From: Terriglobia bacterium
GTDB taxonomy: Bacteria; Acidobacteriota; Terriglobia; Versatilivoradales; Versatilivoraceae
Direction: 5' to 3'
DNA length: 64,000 bases
Assembly: GCA_951813285.1 (NCBI GenBank)
Contig: OX638355.1
Coordinates: 2,685,136 to 2,749,135, forward strand
The translations under genes were made by a program, and so were the position numbers. Position 1 is the first letter of the stretch. Each line of letters begins with the position of its first letter. Shown one piece after another: positions 18,473 through 27,484 of this stretch. The notes under the pieces were generated by a model. It was given only the letters and a program-made list of their open reading frames with translations, did no database searches and had not been told where the DNA came from.

Positions 18473-19999
18473 TCAAGGATTTTGCAACAGGGACGCTTCA
18501 CCGGGCGTCTTGCGGCGCCACAGAGTGTATTCCCGGTCGGCGGGTGGGAGTCGCCGCACCCTGGCGAAAATCAGGCTGCACGGATAGGAGACTGCCAGGC
18601 AGATGACCATCCCGAGGGGCCCGTAAAATATCCAGTGGGTGTCCGAATAGTTCTGAATGTAAACCTGCGTGGGAATGGTGACCAGGCAGGTGGCGATCAG
18701 CCAACCTCCGAAATTTCCCCTGCGCGTCAGAATCCCCATGAGGAACAGGGCGGTGACCGGTGAGGCCACGTAGCCGCCGACCATGCTGATCGCCTTGAGG
18801 ATTCCCTCGATCTGAGAGACCAGCAGGCCGGAAGCAGTGGCCAGCAGACCCAGGCCGATCGTCAGTCCACGGGCGACTTGGAGACCCTGGCGGGAATCCA
18901 GGGCTCTCTTTCTCAACGGCTGGATGAAGTCCACCAGGATCATGGTGCTCATGGAGTGAATGCCGGAGTCGACGGTGGACATGGCGGCGGCAAAGACGGC
19001 GGCGATGATCAGGCCTGAAATTCCTGCCGGCAGGGCGTGGATGATGTAAAACGGGAGAATTCTGTCGCCGCTGATCCCTTCGGCCAGACGTTCCGGAAAC
19101 AGGGAGAAGTAAGCGAACAGGCCCAGCCCGATGAAGAAGAGAAGCGCCAGCAGGATGATTTCCAAAAGGTGATCCAGAATCTGTGCCTTGACCATCCCTC
19201 TGAAGTTCTTGATCGAGAGCAACCGCTGGACAGGCACCTGGCTGGTGCCGTACTGGCCGAAGGCGATGATGAAATAGCAGATCACCACCGTCAGGCCGTT
19301 GATTTCCGAGAAGCTGAAGGTCAGATCCAGCAGTGGCAGCTTGTCATGGGCGGAAGCCATTTCCATGATCCGGTCCATTCCCCCGGGCACACGCTCGATC
19401 AGAGACAAGGTAATCAGGACTGCCCCGAAGGCCAGAACAAGGAACTGCACCACGTCGGTCCAGATCACTGCGGCCATCCCGCCCAAGGTGGTGTAGGCGG
19501 TGGCCACCAGGCCCATGACAATGATCGCGTTCCAGAGGTCGAGGCCGGTGACCGTCGAAAGCGCCAGGGCCGGCGCATACAGGGCAATGCCCATCCAACC
19601 CAGCAACTGCAGAATCGAGAAGAAGGAAGCGGCGTAGCGGGATCGGATCCCGAAGCGCAAGCCCACGTACTCGTAGATGCTGGTGACCTGAAGCCTGCGG
19701 TAGATGGGGAAAAACAGCAGAATAACCAGCGGCGCGGCCAGCAGGGTAGCCGGCAGCCCCACAACCAGAGCGGCATTCTCCTCGTAGGCCACCTGCGGCG
19801 CACCCAGGTAGGTGATGGCGCTCAGAACACTGGCGACCACGCTGAGGGAAACCGCCAGCCAGGGCATGCGCCGGTTGGCCAGGAAGTAGGTCCCGGTGTC
19901 CTTCTGCTTGCCGGAAAGACTCAGGGCCAGACCGACCACCACCGCGAAGTAACCCACCAGAACCAGGGTGTTTAACGTTCCGAAAGATGGTGCTTCCAG
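18473..19999 (-). CDS. sodium:solute symporter (SSF family)
   Basis: Inner-membrane Na+-coupled transporter with many hydrophobic helices, about 508 residues. Family features are FLANRRMPWLAVSLSVVASVLSAITYLGAP in the first helices, the GWMGIALYAPALAL helix, TTLGGMAAVIWTDVVQ, and the sodium-site region AAMSTVDSGIHSMSTMI. A GTG at 19957 cuts into the first helix and has no ribosome binding site. A CTG 14 codons earlier (19999) has GGAGGTGA seven bases upstream and restores the helix TLNTLVLVGYFAVVVG, so it is the better start although CTG is rare. The substrate is unknown. It lies 78 bp after the Tat oxidoreductase and 44 bp before the GHL10-like gene, and probably serves the same pathway. Confidence 0.85.
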   Translation of the reverse strand: MEAPSFGTLNTLVLVGYFAVVVGLALSLSGKQKDTGTYFLANRRMPWLAVSLSVVASVLSAITYLGAPQVAYEENAALVVGLPATLLAAPLVILLFFPIYRRLQVTSIYEYVGLRFGIRSRYAASFFSILQLLGWMGIALYAPALALSTVTGLDLWNAIIVMGLVATAYTTLGGMAAVIWTDVVQFLVLAFGAVLITLSLIERVPGGMDRIMEMASAHDKLPLLDLTFSFSEINGLTVVICYFIIAFGQYGTSQVPVQRLLSIKNFRGMVKAQILDHLLEIILLALLFFIGLGLFAYFSLFPERLAEGISGDRILPFYIIHALPAGISGLIIAAVFAAAMSTVDSGIHSMSTMILVDFIQPLRKRALDSRQGLQVARGLTIGLGLLATASGLLVSQIEGILKAISMVGGYVASPVTALFLMGILTRRGNFGGWLIATCLVTIPTQVYIQNYSDTHWIFYGPLGMVICLAVSYPCSLIFARVRRLPPADREYTLWRRKTPGEASLLQNP

Positions 20000-20077
20000 A
20001 AACTCACCTCCGCGGGGTTGGGGTTGGGCGGTGCTGCTGCCGTTCAGGCCGGAGTCGCCGGTTCATTTGCAGCAGCT

Positions 20078-21313
20078 TCAGCTTGACTGCCCGGCAGCCT
20101 CTTCGGCCGACTGGGGGCGATTGGTCACGTCTCCGCCCAGCCAGCGGTAGGGTCTGGGGTAGAGGGCCAGGGCTCGGTCTTCCAGGGGTAGCTTGACCGG
20201 ACGATTGCCGAGCTGGGCCGACAGCTTGCAGGCAATGGCGATCTCCAGGGCCTGCCGCAGGTCGTGGCCCGAAATGAACAGCTCCCGTCCCTTGTCGACG
20301 GCATCCAGAAAGGAGCGAATGGAGGTGACCAGGTAGTCGACCCCGTACCAGGGGGATTCTTCCGTTCCGGGAATGGTCCCCTTGGTCTGCTTGACGTAGT
20401 CCAGCCAGAGGTTGGGAGCATATTGGGGGTCCACCTCCTGGCGGGCGCCCTTGGCATCCACCCCCTTGTACACCTGAGGCTCGTTCCAGTTCCAGCGGAC
20501 CAGGGCGTCTTCGGTCCAGGCTTCCACGCCGCTGTAGGGAGTCTTTTGGCCGAATACCGTGGCCTCCAGGCCGGAATCAAGGTAGAAGAGACCGTTGATG
20601 ATCAGCCCGGCGTCGTCCTTCTCCGGAGCCAGCGCTTCCAAGGGGGTGCCCCAGGCAATCACCTCCTGCACTTCCGACTTGGCAAAGAGCCGCAGTACGG
20701 AAAGATGCTGGCACCCTCCGCCCGAGATCTCGCCGCCGAAACCGTGGATCGAAGCTCCCTGGAGAGTGCCCCATTTCCCCCCGTTCAACTGGCGGCCGGC
20801 CTCCTGAACGTTCCACTTGGCCCGCTGCAGATTGCCGCCGGCAAAAACCACGCCCCGCTGCTTGCAGGCCTCCACCATGGCGTCGGCGTCCGACAAGCGG
20901 GCCGCGATGGGTTTGTCGGTGGAGACCCCTTTGACTCCAGCCTCGGCGCAGGCGATGACCGCATCCTTCATGAACTTGGTGGGAGTGACGACGGCGGCGA
21001 TGTCGGGCACCGTCTCCTTCAGCATGGCGGGCGCATCCTTGTAGAGCGCCTTGACTCCGAAACGCTCGCCGACCACCTTGCGCCGCTCCGGGTTCCACTC
21101 GGCGATGGCCACCAACTCGGTGTCGGGCATGGCGCGATAGACTTCCGCATAATACTGACCCATCCGCCCGCAACCGATAATGGCCACCCGGTGCTTTTCC
21201 TTGCGGCCGGCAGCCTGGCGGGGGCTCGTCAGCCCCTGGGAGGCCGAGCATCGCAGTCCGGTGGCCGCCAGCGTCAGCGCGGCCGATTGCAGAAAGAAGT
21301 GTCTTCTATCCAT
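20078..21313 (-). CDS. Tat-exported Gfo/Idh/MocA oxidoreductase
   Basis: NAD(P)-binding dehydrogenase-like protein of 411 residues carrying a Tat signal (MDRRHFFLQSAALTLAATGLRCSAS). The Rossmann motif is VAIIGCGRMGQYYAEV and the conserved EKP-type motif reads STDKPIAARLSDADAM. Such exported members of the family are common in Acidobacteriota and Planctomycetota. The Cys after the signal region could also be a lipid anchor. The ATG at 21313 is preceded by GGGGAGA. The frame stays open back to a TTG at 21454, but that part is not conserved-looking. It is probably co-transcribed with the symporter downstream. The substrate is likely a sugar or sugar derivative (inference). Confidence 0.85.
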   Translation of the reverse strand: MDRRHFFLQSAALTLAATGLRCSASQGLTSPRQAAGRKEKHRVAIIGCGRMGQYYAEVYRAMPDTELVAIAEWNPERRKVVGERFGVKALYKDAPAMLKETVPDIAAVVTPTKFMKDAVIACAEAGVKGVSTDKPIAARLSDADAMVEACKQRGVVFAGGNLQRAKWNVQEAGRQLNGGKWGTLQGASIHGFGGEISGGGCQHLSVLRLFAKSEVQEVIAWGTPLEALAPEKDDAGLIINGLFYLDSGLEATVFGQKTPYSGVEAWTEDALVRWNWNEPQVYKGVDAKGARQEVDPQYAPNLWLDYVKQTKGTIPGTEESPWYGVDYLVTSIRSFLDAVDKGRELFISGHDLRQALEIAIACKLSAQLGNRPVKLPLEDRALALYPRPYRWLGGDVTNRPQSAEEAAGQSS

Positions 21314-21440
21314 GGCTTGTCTCCCCTCGGGTTGTTGCCGGCAGGTCGGCACTTGAGATGATCTTAGCAGATTGGTCCGGGACTCGCCATCCCGGGCGAG
21401 AGGTCGTGAGACCCGGTTGCCATTCCGCCGGGAAGCGGGG

Positions 21441-22592
21441 TCAGCGGATGACAAAAAGACCGGTTGTGTCCATCAGGCGGGTCAGGATCCTGGGCCCGGT
21501 TTCGGTCACCACAAAGAGGTCCTCGAGATGGTAGAGGAATCCCTGCGAATCCAGCACGGCCGGCTCCACGTTGAGCACCATGCCGGGTTGGATCCGGGCC
21601 GTTTCGCGGCCGTGCAGCACCGGGAACTCATGCATGCCGATGCCCAGTCCGTGCCCGACCGCCTGGCTGGTCATGGACAGACCGCGCTGCTCCAGTTCCC
21701 GTCTGCAGGTGAAATAGAGGTCGCAGGCTCTGACGCCGGGACGGACGGTGTCGATGGTCTGCCGTTGCGCTTCCCTGAGCCGTCGATACACTGAGGCCTG
21801 CTCGGATGTAACGGTGCCGATGGCTGAGGTTCGGGCCACGTCCGATTGATAACCCTGAAAGGTCCCGCCGACGTCCACTCTCAGGATCTCCCCCGGAGTC
21901 AACGACTTGGCACTGGGGAAGGGGTGGTTGACGGCAGTATTGGCTCCCACGGCCAGCGTGATCCATTGCGAGGTGGCTCCGGCGTGCAGGACGCGGCCCG
22001 ACAGGTCATCAGCCATGACTTTCTCTGACTGGCCCGGACGGGCCTTCCGGAAGGAGGCCTGAATGGCTCCCTCGGTCACGGAAGCCGCCTGGGTCAGGAT
22101 TTCCAACTCGGCGGGTGTCTTGATGGCCCGCACCCTGCCGAAGAGCCGATCGGCTTCCCGCAGTCGCGCCTGGGGCAGCTCTTCGCCAAGCCGGTCGACG
22201 TCGGCGGCCGTCAGGAAATGCCGTTCGATGCCGATGACGGCCCTGGCCAGTCCCATCTCCCTCAGGGTCCCGGCCAGGGCCGTCATGGGGTGCTCCTGGA
22301 ATTCCAGGTAGGTGCGAATGTCGGTCATCCATGAGTCCTGCCGCATCTGCCGTTCCTCGCAGTAGCAGACCATGGCGGCCGGGGGGGTCTCTCTGGGCGC
22401 TATCGCCATGCAGAGGCGGCTCGGAATGATCTGTTGAGAGAGAAGAAGGCAGTTCGACAGGTAGAAGAAGTTCTCGGGGGATGCGGCCACCACGGCCTCC
22501 AGGCCTTCCGCATCCATGGCCTGCTCCAGGCCGGACCAGTTGATTCTTGAGACGGGTTGAGGTCGGTTGGGCTTGAGGTCGGCGTCGCCCAT
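21441..22592 (-). CDS. M24 family metallopeptidase (Xaa-Pro aminopeptidase / creatinase fold)
   Basis: Pita-bread fold enzyme of 383 residues. The N-terminal creatinase-type domain is followed by the catalytic domain. All five expected metal ligands are visible: the Asp in RVDVGGTFQ, the Asp in YQSDVART, the His in GHGLGIGMHE, the Glu in NVEPAVL and the Glu in YHLEDLF. That points to a metal-dependent peptidase or prolidase rather than metal-free creatinase. The start has GGAGG upstream. It follows the hydantoinase B gene by 30 bp on the same strand, suggesting joint use in degrading a cyclic amide or peptide-like compound (inference). Confidence 0.88.
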   Translation of the reverse strand: MGDADLKPNRPQPVSRINWSGLEQAMDAEGLEAVVAASPENFFYLSNCLLLSQQIIPSRLCMAIAPRETPPAAMVCYCEERQMRQDSWMTDIRTYLEFQEHPMTALAGTLREMGLARAVIGIERHFLTAADVDRLGEELPQARLREADRLFGRVRAIKTPAELEILTQAASVTEGAIQASFRKARPGQSEKVMADDLSGRVLHAGATSQWITLAVGANTAVNHPFPSAKSLTPGEILRVDVGGTFQGYQSDVARTSAIGTVTSEQASVYRRLREAQRQTIDTVRPGVRACDLYFTCRRELEQRGLSMTSQAVGHGLGIGMHEFPVLHGRETARIQPGMVLNVEPAVLDSQGFLYHLEDLFVVTETGPRILTRLMDTTGLFVIR

Positions 22593-22622
22593 GGGAACCT
22601 CCGGGTTGTCGCTCGTTGGAAT

Positions 22623-24371
22623 TTACGCCGGTCCGTGCGGACCGTCCTTGCGGCGCAGCCGGCGGGTCTCGGCTTCGTCCACCTTCCAGGCGGTGGTGTC
22701 GAGCGCAACCCCGTAGACGCTCCGAGCCCTTTCAGCACCAACCTTGCCTTCCCGAACGTCCTGCAGTACAGCCTGGGGTGAACGGCGGTGAGGAGGACCG
22801 TATCCGCCGCCGCCGCAGGTGCGGTAGCTGATTATCTGGCCCGGCTTGAGCTGAAGAGTCTGCTTGGACCCCACTTCAACCTCCTGGTCTCCGGAATTGA
22901 GCAGGTAGCTGGCTCTGCGTCCAGGGAGTCCGCCCAAGAGGCCGTGCGGGCCCCAGCGTTCCCGATCCGCCAGAATGGTGAACGAGACCTCGTGGTCGGT
23001 GAACAGGTAGTCCCGGCGCAGGCCCAGTCCTCCTCGGCAGGTTCCGGCACCCTCGGAATCGTTGACCAGTTCGTAGCGCAGAATGCGTACCGGGTAGTTG
23101 GACTCGGTCTCTTCTATGGGCGCGTTTTCGGTGTTCTGACCATGAGTCTGTACGGCATCCGGGCCATCCCTGGCAGCCCGGGCTCCATAGCCACCGCCCA
23201 GGGTTTCCAGGAAACAGTAGTACTCGCCGCTTACGGGATGGATGGCGCCAAACCCGGCATGGCACTGCATGGCCTTGGTGCCCGCCGGCATGGTCCCGGG
23301 AAGGGCGGGAGCCAGGGCCTTGAACATCACGTCCACCAGGCGGGTCTGGACTTCCCATCCCCCGACCACCGGGGCCGGCGGCCTGCAATGGACCACGCTG
23401 CCGGCCGGAGCCACTATCCGCATCAGGCGGTAGAAGCCGTCGTTGACCGGCAGGTCGGGATCGATCAGCGATTTCAGCACGTAGGCGCAGGCCGAATAGG
23501 TCTGGGCGTAGGTGGAATTGACCGGCGCCCGCCTCTGGGGGTCGGAGCCGGTCAAATCGAATCGAACCCCCTCGGCGCCCTCGAACCGGATTCTGGCTGC
23601 CAGTCGCACCGGGCGGTCGGTGAAGCCGTCGCTGTCCACCACGCCCTCGGCGCTGAATTCGCCCCCGGGAAGCTTGGCCACTTCCGCTCGCGTCCGACGC
23701 TCGGTGTATTCGAGAAGTTCTTCGATATAGTGGGTAATCGTCTCCAGTCCCAGCCGCTCGATCAGTGCGGTCAATCGACGGGTCCCGGTGTGGTTGGCGG
23801 CCACCTGGGCCCGAAAGTCGCCGCCGGTCTCGTGCTTGGAGCGGATCTGAGCCAGGACCAATCGAAAGACATCCTCCACCAGCTCCCCGTTCTCCACTAC
23901 TTTGACCGGAGGGATGATGACGCCCTCCTGAAACACCTCCTGGAAGGCCCCGACACTGGCCGGAGCCCCGCCCCCCACATCCACGTGGTGGGCCAGGTTG
24001 GCGACATATCCAAAGAGACGGTTTCGGTGGAAAAGGGGCGAGACGAAGGTAATGTCGTTGAGATGGACTCCCCCCTGATAGGGGTGGTTGGCGATGAGCG
24101 TGTCCCCCGGTCCGAGGCGGTCGGGACCGTAGGCGCGCACCACGCTGGGCACGCTGTGAACCAGTGAGCCCAGATGGTTCGGTTGATTGAAGGCCTGAGC
24201 CACGGCCCGCAGGCGGCGATCGAAAAGGGCGCAGGAGAAGTCGTTTCGGGTCTTGATGTTGGTGGAATAGGCGCTGCGGCGCAGCGAGACCGACATCTCC
24301 TCGGTCGCTTCCATCAGGGCGTTTCGGATGACTTCGAATCGAATCGGGTCCAACCGGGAAGCCGACGCCAT
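22623..24371 (-). CDS. hyuB: hydantoinase B / oxoprolinase family protein
   Basis: The 582 residues match the HyuB subunit that, with HyuA, performs ATP-dependent opening of 5-oxoproline or hydantoin-type rings. Typical segments are the opening DPIRFEVIRNALMEATEEMSVSLRRSAYSTNIKTR (N-terminal family signature), NHPYQGGVHLNDITFVSPLF, HHVDVGGGAPAS, GYGARAARDGPDAVQTHGQNTENAPIEETE, and the end TCGGGGYGPPHRR. HyuA is normally adjacent but is absent from this window. The ATG at 24371 faces a divergent VOC gene 340 bp away. It is the first gene of the minus-strand cluster that runs down to 16821. Confidence 0.9.
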   Translation of the reverse strand: MASASRLDPIRFEVIRNALMEATEEMSVSLRRSAYSTNIKTRNDFSCALFDRRLRAVAQAFNQPNHLGSLVHSVPSVVRAYGPDRLGPGDTLIANHPYQGGVHLNDITFVSPLFHRNRLFGYVANLAHHVDVGGGAPASVGAFQEVFQEGVIIPPVKVVENGELVEDVFRLVLAQIRSKHETGGDFRAQVAANHTGTRRLTALIERLGLETITHYIEELLEYTERRTRAEVAKLPGGEFSAEGVVDSDGFTDRPVRLAARIRFEGAEGVRFDLTGSDPQRRAPVNSTYAQTYSACAYVLKSLIDPDLPVNDGFYRLMRIVAPAGSVVHCRPPAPVVGGWEVQTRLVDVMFKALAPALPGTMPAGTKAMQCHAGFGAIHPVSGEYYCFLETLGGGYGARAARDGPDAVQTHGQNTENAPIEETESNYPVRILRYELVNDSEGAGTCRGGLGLRRDYLFTDHEVSFTILADRERWGPHGLLGGLPGRRASYLLNSGDQEVEVGSKQTLQLKPGQIISYRTCGGGGYGPPHRRSPQAVLQDVREGKVGAERARSVYGVALDTTAWKVDEAETRRLRRKDGPHGPA

Positions 24372-24711
24372 GATTCAGGCCTTTCCTGATCGAGGACAGG
24401 CCGCATGATATCACCATTGCCGGCCGGCACCTTCCGCCTCTGCAGAAAACCGGGAGGCCTCGACTGGCCGAAGAATTGGCGCACCGGCCCTGTCTCGAGG
24501 CGATCGGTTCGAGCCGATGGGCCGCCAGTCGCCGCCATTGGAAATGCCGCTGTTCCAAACCGCGGGTGAAAGCGATAGAGTTGGAAGGAAGCCGGACTGC
24601 CGGAGCTACGGCGAAGCCGGCCTTCAATCGCAACGGGCGGTGCATTGTCAGTCGGGCAATGCCTTGGCGCCTGTACGTCCCTGCCTTGTCATTCCTCTCA
24701 GGAGCGCATCC
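24372..24711. promoter_or_regulatory. divergent intergenic region between hyuB and VOC gene
   Basis: A 340-bp gap between two divergent genes that must contain both promoters. An open plus-strand frame crosses it (from 24517) but has no ribosome binding site and no conserved look. I could not pick out a clear -10/-35 pair or operator. Confidence 0.35.
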
Positions 24712-25158
24712 ATGATCAAAGGTCTCCACCACACCAATATCGTGGTTTCCGACATGAACAGAACCAAGCGGTTCTACACGGAAACTCTCGGACTTGAAAT
24801 TTCCCTCGAGGTGTCGATCGAAGACAGTGAATTCAGCCGCGGGGCCGGTCTGGCCGACACCAGAGTGGCCGCAACCTTCTTCTCCGTTCCGGGGTCCAAC
24901 ACCCTGATCGAGACCTTTCAGTACCTCAATCCTCCCAGCCGCCCCATGCCCTCCGATTCCAAGGCCAACGACATGGGATTCGGCCATGTCTGTTTTGAAG
25001 TCGATGACATCCAGCAGGCCTATCGGTCCCTTCGGGACAAGGGCGTGGAATTCGCCTCTACCCCGGTAACCATGGCCAACGGGGTTCGCTGGTGCTACTT
25101 CTACGGTCCGGATGGCGAGAGGCTGGAGCTGTTGCAGTTGGCCCCGGAATCGGATTAA
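24712..25158 (+). CDS. VOC family (glyoxalase/dioxygenase-fold) protein
   Basis: Vicinal-oxygen-chelate protein of 148 residues, built from two beta-alpha-beta-beta-beta units. The first metal ligand is the His in KGLHHTNIVV (residues 3-12), the next in GFGHVCFEVDD, and the last Glu in GERLELLQL. This matches methylmalonyl-CoA epimerase / glyoxalase-like members. The ATG at 24712 has caggag eight bases upstream, and the conserved MIKGLHHTNI begins there. The DUF5916 gene ends ten bases downstream on the opposite strand. The specific reaction cannot be assigned. Confidence 0.88.
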   Translation: MIKGLHHTNIVVSDMNRTKRFYTETLGLEISLEVSIEDSEFSRGAGLADTRVAATFFSVPGSNTLIETFQYLNPPSRPMPSDSKANDMGFGHVCFEVDDIQQAYRSLRDKGVEFASTPVTMANGVRWCYFYGPDGERLELLQLAPESD

Positions 25159-25167
25159 GAAAGCTTC

Positions 25168-27441
25168 TCAGTAGTCGAAGAGATAGTTGAACTTGACGAA
25201 CAGGGCCCGGGTCAGTGTTCGGCGAGGAAGCCGATGGGAGTCGAGCAGGGGCGTGGTGGAATTGCTGGTGTTGTAGACCACGAAAAGACCGGTGCTGGCC
25301 GATGAGAGGAGTCCCAAGCGGATATTGTGCCCCAGCGTCTGCGACACGCTGTTGTACTGGCTGAAGGTTTGCAGGAAGCTCTTGGGGGTGAAGGACCAGT
25401 TGAAGCGCAGCCCCACCAGGTCGACGTTGAAGTCTCCCACCGGAAGCCTGACCATATTTCGAAGGTAGGAAGCCGTCCAGGAAAGTCTGTGGTTGTGGCG
25501 GTAGCCGCCGTTCAGATTGACGCTGCGGATCTTGCCGTCATAGAAGCCTCCGGCCGCGGCGGTGCCGCTGAGGAAGAGCGGCGTGCTGGGGTCGGTGCGA
25601 TAGTTGGCGATGATCTCGTCGTAGCCGTACCGTCCCACCGGAATGGTGACCCCGGGCACCACCTCCAGGGGTTCGTCCAGGCGCTCGAAGTTTCGGTTCC
25701 AGGCGACGCCCAGCCGAGCCCCGTTCTGCCACTTGGAATCCACGTGGTAGTGCTGGAAGTCGGATTCGATGTCGCTGTTTTCCAGCGAGTACCAGGCCCT
25801 TCTGGAGGCGTGAGGTTCCCAACTGCGTATCGGGCCACCGTTCGGATAGTGGTGGAATCGGTAGAAGTAGTTGGTCTTGCGGTATCCCACCCTGGGAACA
25901 AAGCCGACCTCGGGATTGAAATGCTCACCCACTTCGAGGTAGCCAAGTCTGAACTCGTGGGTGGAATCGTCGTATTCCAGGAGGGAGGAATAGGCGTGGT
26001 TTCCGCCCTCGAGCCCCGGGGTTTGTGTGAAGGCAGCGTAGTTGTACCAGTTGGCGAATCGTCCCAGGCCGAGATTGACGTCGGTGCCGAAAGTTCGATT
26101 GTAGGGGCGGTTACCGTCGAAGGTGGACGTCGAACTCCGGTTGACTCCGATGACCCCGATGGAGGAGCGGTTGGGGAGTTCGCGGCTGAAGCGGGCCACC
26201 GAATAGTTGTCGGCAGGCACCACGCCGTCCACCTTGCGGGTCTGCATGTTGAGCAAACCCATCTGATAGGGACCCGCCTTGCCGCTCAACCGCACCCCTC
26301 CGTCGATGGGAACCTGGTGCTGGTGTTGGTCGATGCCGATACGCCTGGAAAAGAAGATCTCCACCTCCCGCGGGGAGCCGAATTCGAAGAAGCCCGAGTT
26401 TTCCAGAAAGAAGGGGCGCTTTTCCGGGAAGAAGAGGTCGAAGCGGGTGAGATTGACCTGTTCTTCGTCGACTTCAACCTGGGCGAAGTCGGTATTGACG
26501 GTGCCGTCCAGGGTGAGGCTGGGAGTGAGACTGTACTTGACATCCAGTCCGACGTTTCTCTCGAATTTCGATGGATCTCCGGGATGGGCGTAGTTTTGAC
26601 TGTATCCCCCCAGCACGTAGGGAAGGAGCTTGAGACTGCGGTGGTTCCGGATTTCCAGCCCCTGCAGCGTCCCGGCCAGATCCACGTGGATGAAGCGGAA
26701 GGCCCGTGAAACCGGGGACCAGTGGGACAGTTCGTTGCGGCGCCGCAGATTGCGCTCGATATTGAGGCCCCAGGATTGGTCTCGACCCGGCTTGTAACGC
26801 AGGGTCCGGAAGGGAATGGCCATCTCGCTTTCCCAGCCGCGCGGCGTAATCTGCGACCTCACCTCCCAGACACCGTCCCAGTTCAAGCTCAGCGCGCTGG
26901 AGCCTCCCCGTTGGGCCCCTCCACCGCCTCCGGCGCGCGAGGGGCCGCCCCCGCCTCCGCGGGTCTGACCCGCCTTGGAGACCTGGGCGTCGTGCTCGAT
27001 GCCGGTAGGGCTGGTGCCGAATACGAAAGCGTTCTGCCTGTCGTGGAAAGTGTCCAGCAATACGATGAGGTAGTCCGAGTCGTTCTTCAGCCCGTCCCGC
27101 CGATTCTGGTTGATCACGATCTCTTCGGGTCGGGAATCGAAACAGATGATGCCCAGGTAGAGGTTCTCGTCGTCGAAGGCGATTCGCACCTCGGTTTTCT
27201 CGCTGGCGAGTTCTCCTTCCTCCGGATTCCTTTGGATGAATTCGGTAGCCGGCTCGATCGGTTGCCACAGGGATTCCTCCACTCGGCCGTCCAGTGTAGG
27301 CGGCTCTGCAACCCGACGGGCCTGGAGGGTCCTTTGGGAACCGTTTCCCTCGGGCTCGGATTGGGCTGCGGCCTCCGGCAGGGCAGTGACGGGCAGGGCC
27401 GCGGCCAGCAGGATGATGAGGGAATGGGGAAGACGCGGCAT
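25168..27441 (-). CDS. CBM9-like / DUF5916 outer-membrane protein
   Basis: Exported protein of 757 residues. It has a signal peptide (MPRLPHSLIILLAAALPVTALPEAAA), then a CBM9-like domain (PPTLDGRVEESLWQPI through SEMAIPFRTLRY, about residues 45-240) interrupted by a Gly-rich insertion. The long DUF5916 region (about 260-757) is full of alternating strands and contains LFFPEKRPFFLENSGFFEFG. It ends VKFNYLFDY, an aromatic terminus consistent with an outer-membrane barrel. The ATG at 27441 starts the signal peptide but has no clear ribosome binding site, so an upstream start as far as 27570 is possible. The function is unknown, and members often occur with surface carbohydrate or peptide systems. 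Confidence 0.82.
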   Translation of the reverse strand: MPRLPHSLIILLAAALPVTALPEAAAQSEPEGNGSQRTLQARRVAEPPTLDGRVEESLWQPIEPATEFIQRNPEEGELASEKTEVRIAFDDENLYLGIICFDSRPEEIVINQNRRDGLKNDSDYLIVLLDTFHDRQNAFVFGTSPTGIEHDAQVSKAGQTRGGGGGPSRAGGGGGAQRGGSSALSLNWDGVWEVRSQITPRGWESEMAIPFRTLRYKPGRDQSWGLNIERNLRRRNELSHWSPVSRAFRFIHVDLAGTLQGLEIRNHRSLKLLPYVLGGYSQNYAHPGDPSKFERNVGLDVKYSLTPSLTLDGTVNTDFAQVEVDEEQVNLTRFDLFFPEKRPFFLENSGFFEFGSPREVEIFFSRRIGIDQHQHQVPIDGGVRLSGKAGPYQMGLLNMQTRKVDGVVPADNYSVARFSRELPNRSSIGVIGVNRSSTSTFDGNRPYNRTFGTDVNLGLGRFANWYNYAAFTQTPGLEGGNHAYSSLLEYDDSTHEFRLGYLEVGEHFNPEVGFVPRVGYRKTNYFYRFHHYPNGGPIRSWEPHASRRAWYSLENSDIESDFQHYHVDSKWQNGARLGVAWNRNFERLDEPLEVVPGVTIPVGRYGYDEIIANYRTDPSTPLFLSGTAAAGGFYDGKIRSVNLNGGYRHNHRLSWTASYLRNMVRLPVGDFNVDLVGLRFNWSFTPKSFLQTFSQYNSVSQTLGHNIRLGLLSSASTGLFVVYNTSNSTTPLLDSHRLPRRTLTRALFVKFNYLFDY

Positions 27442-27484
27442 TGAAACAGGGAGGTGGTGTAGTGAAAAACCGTGCCGGCTTTTG

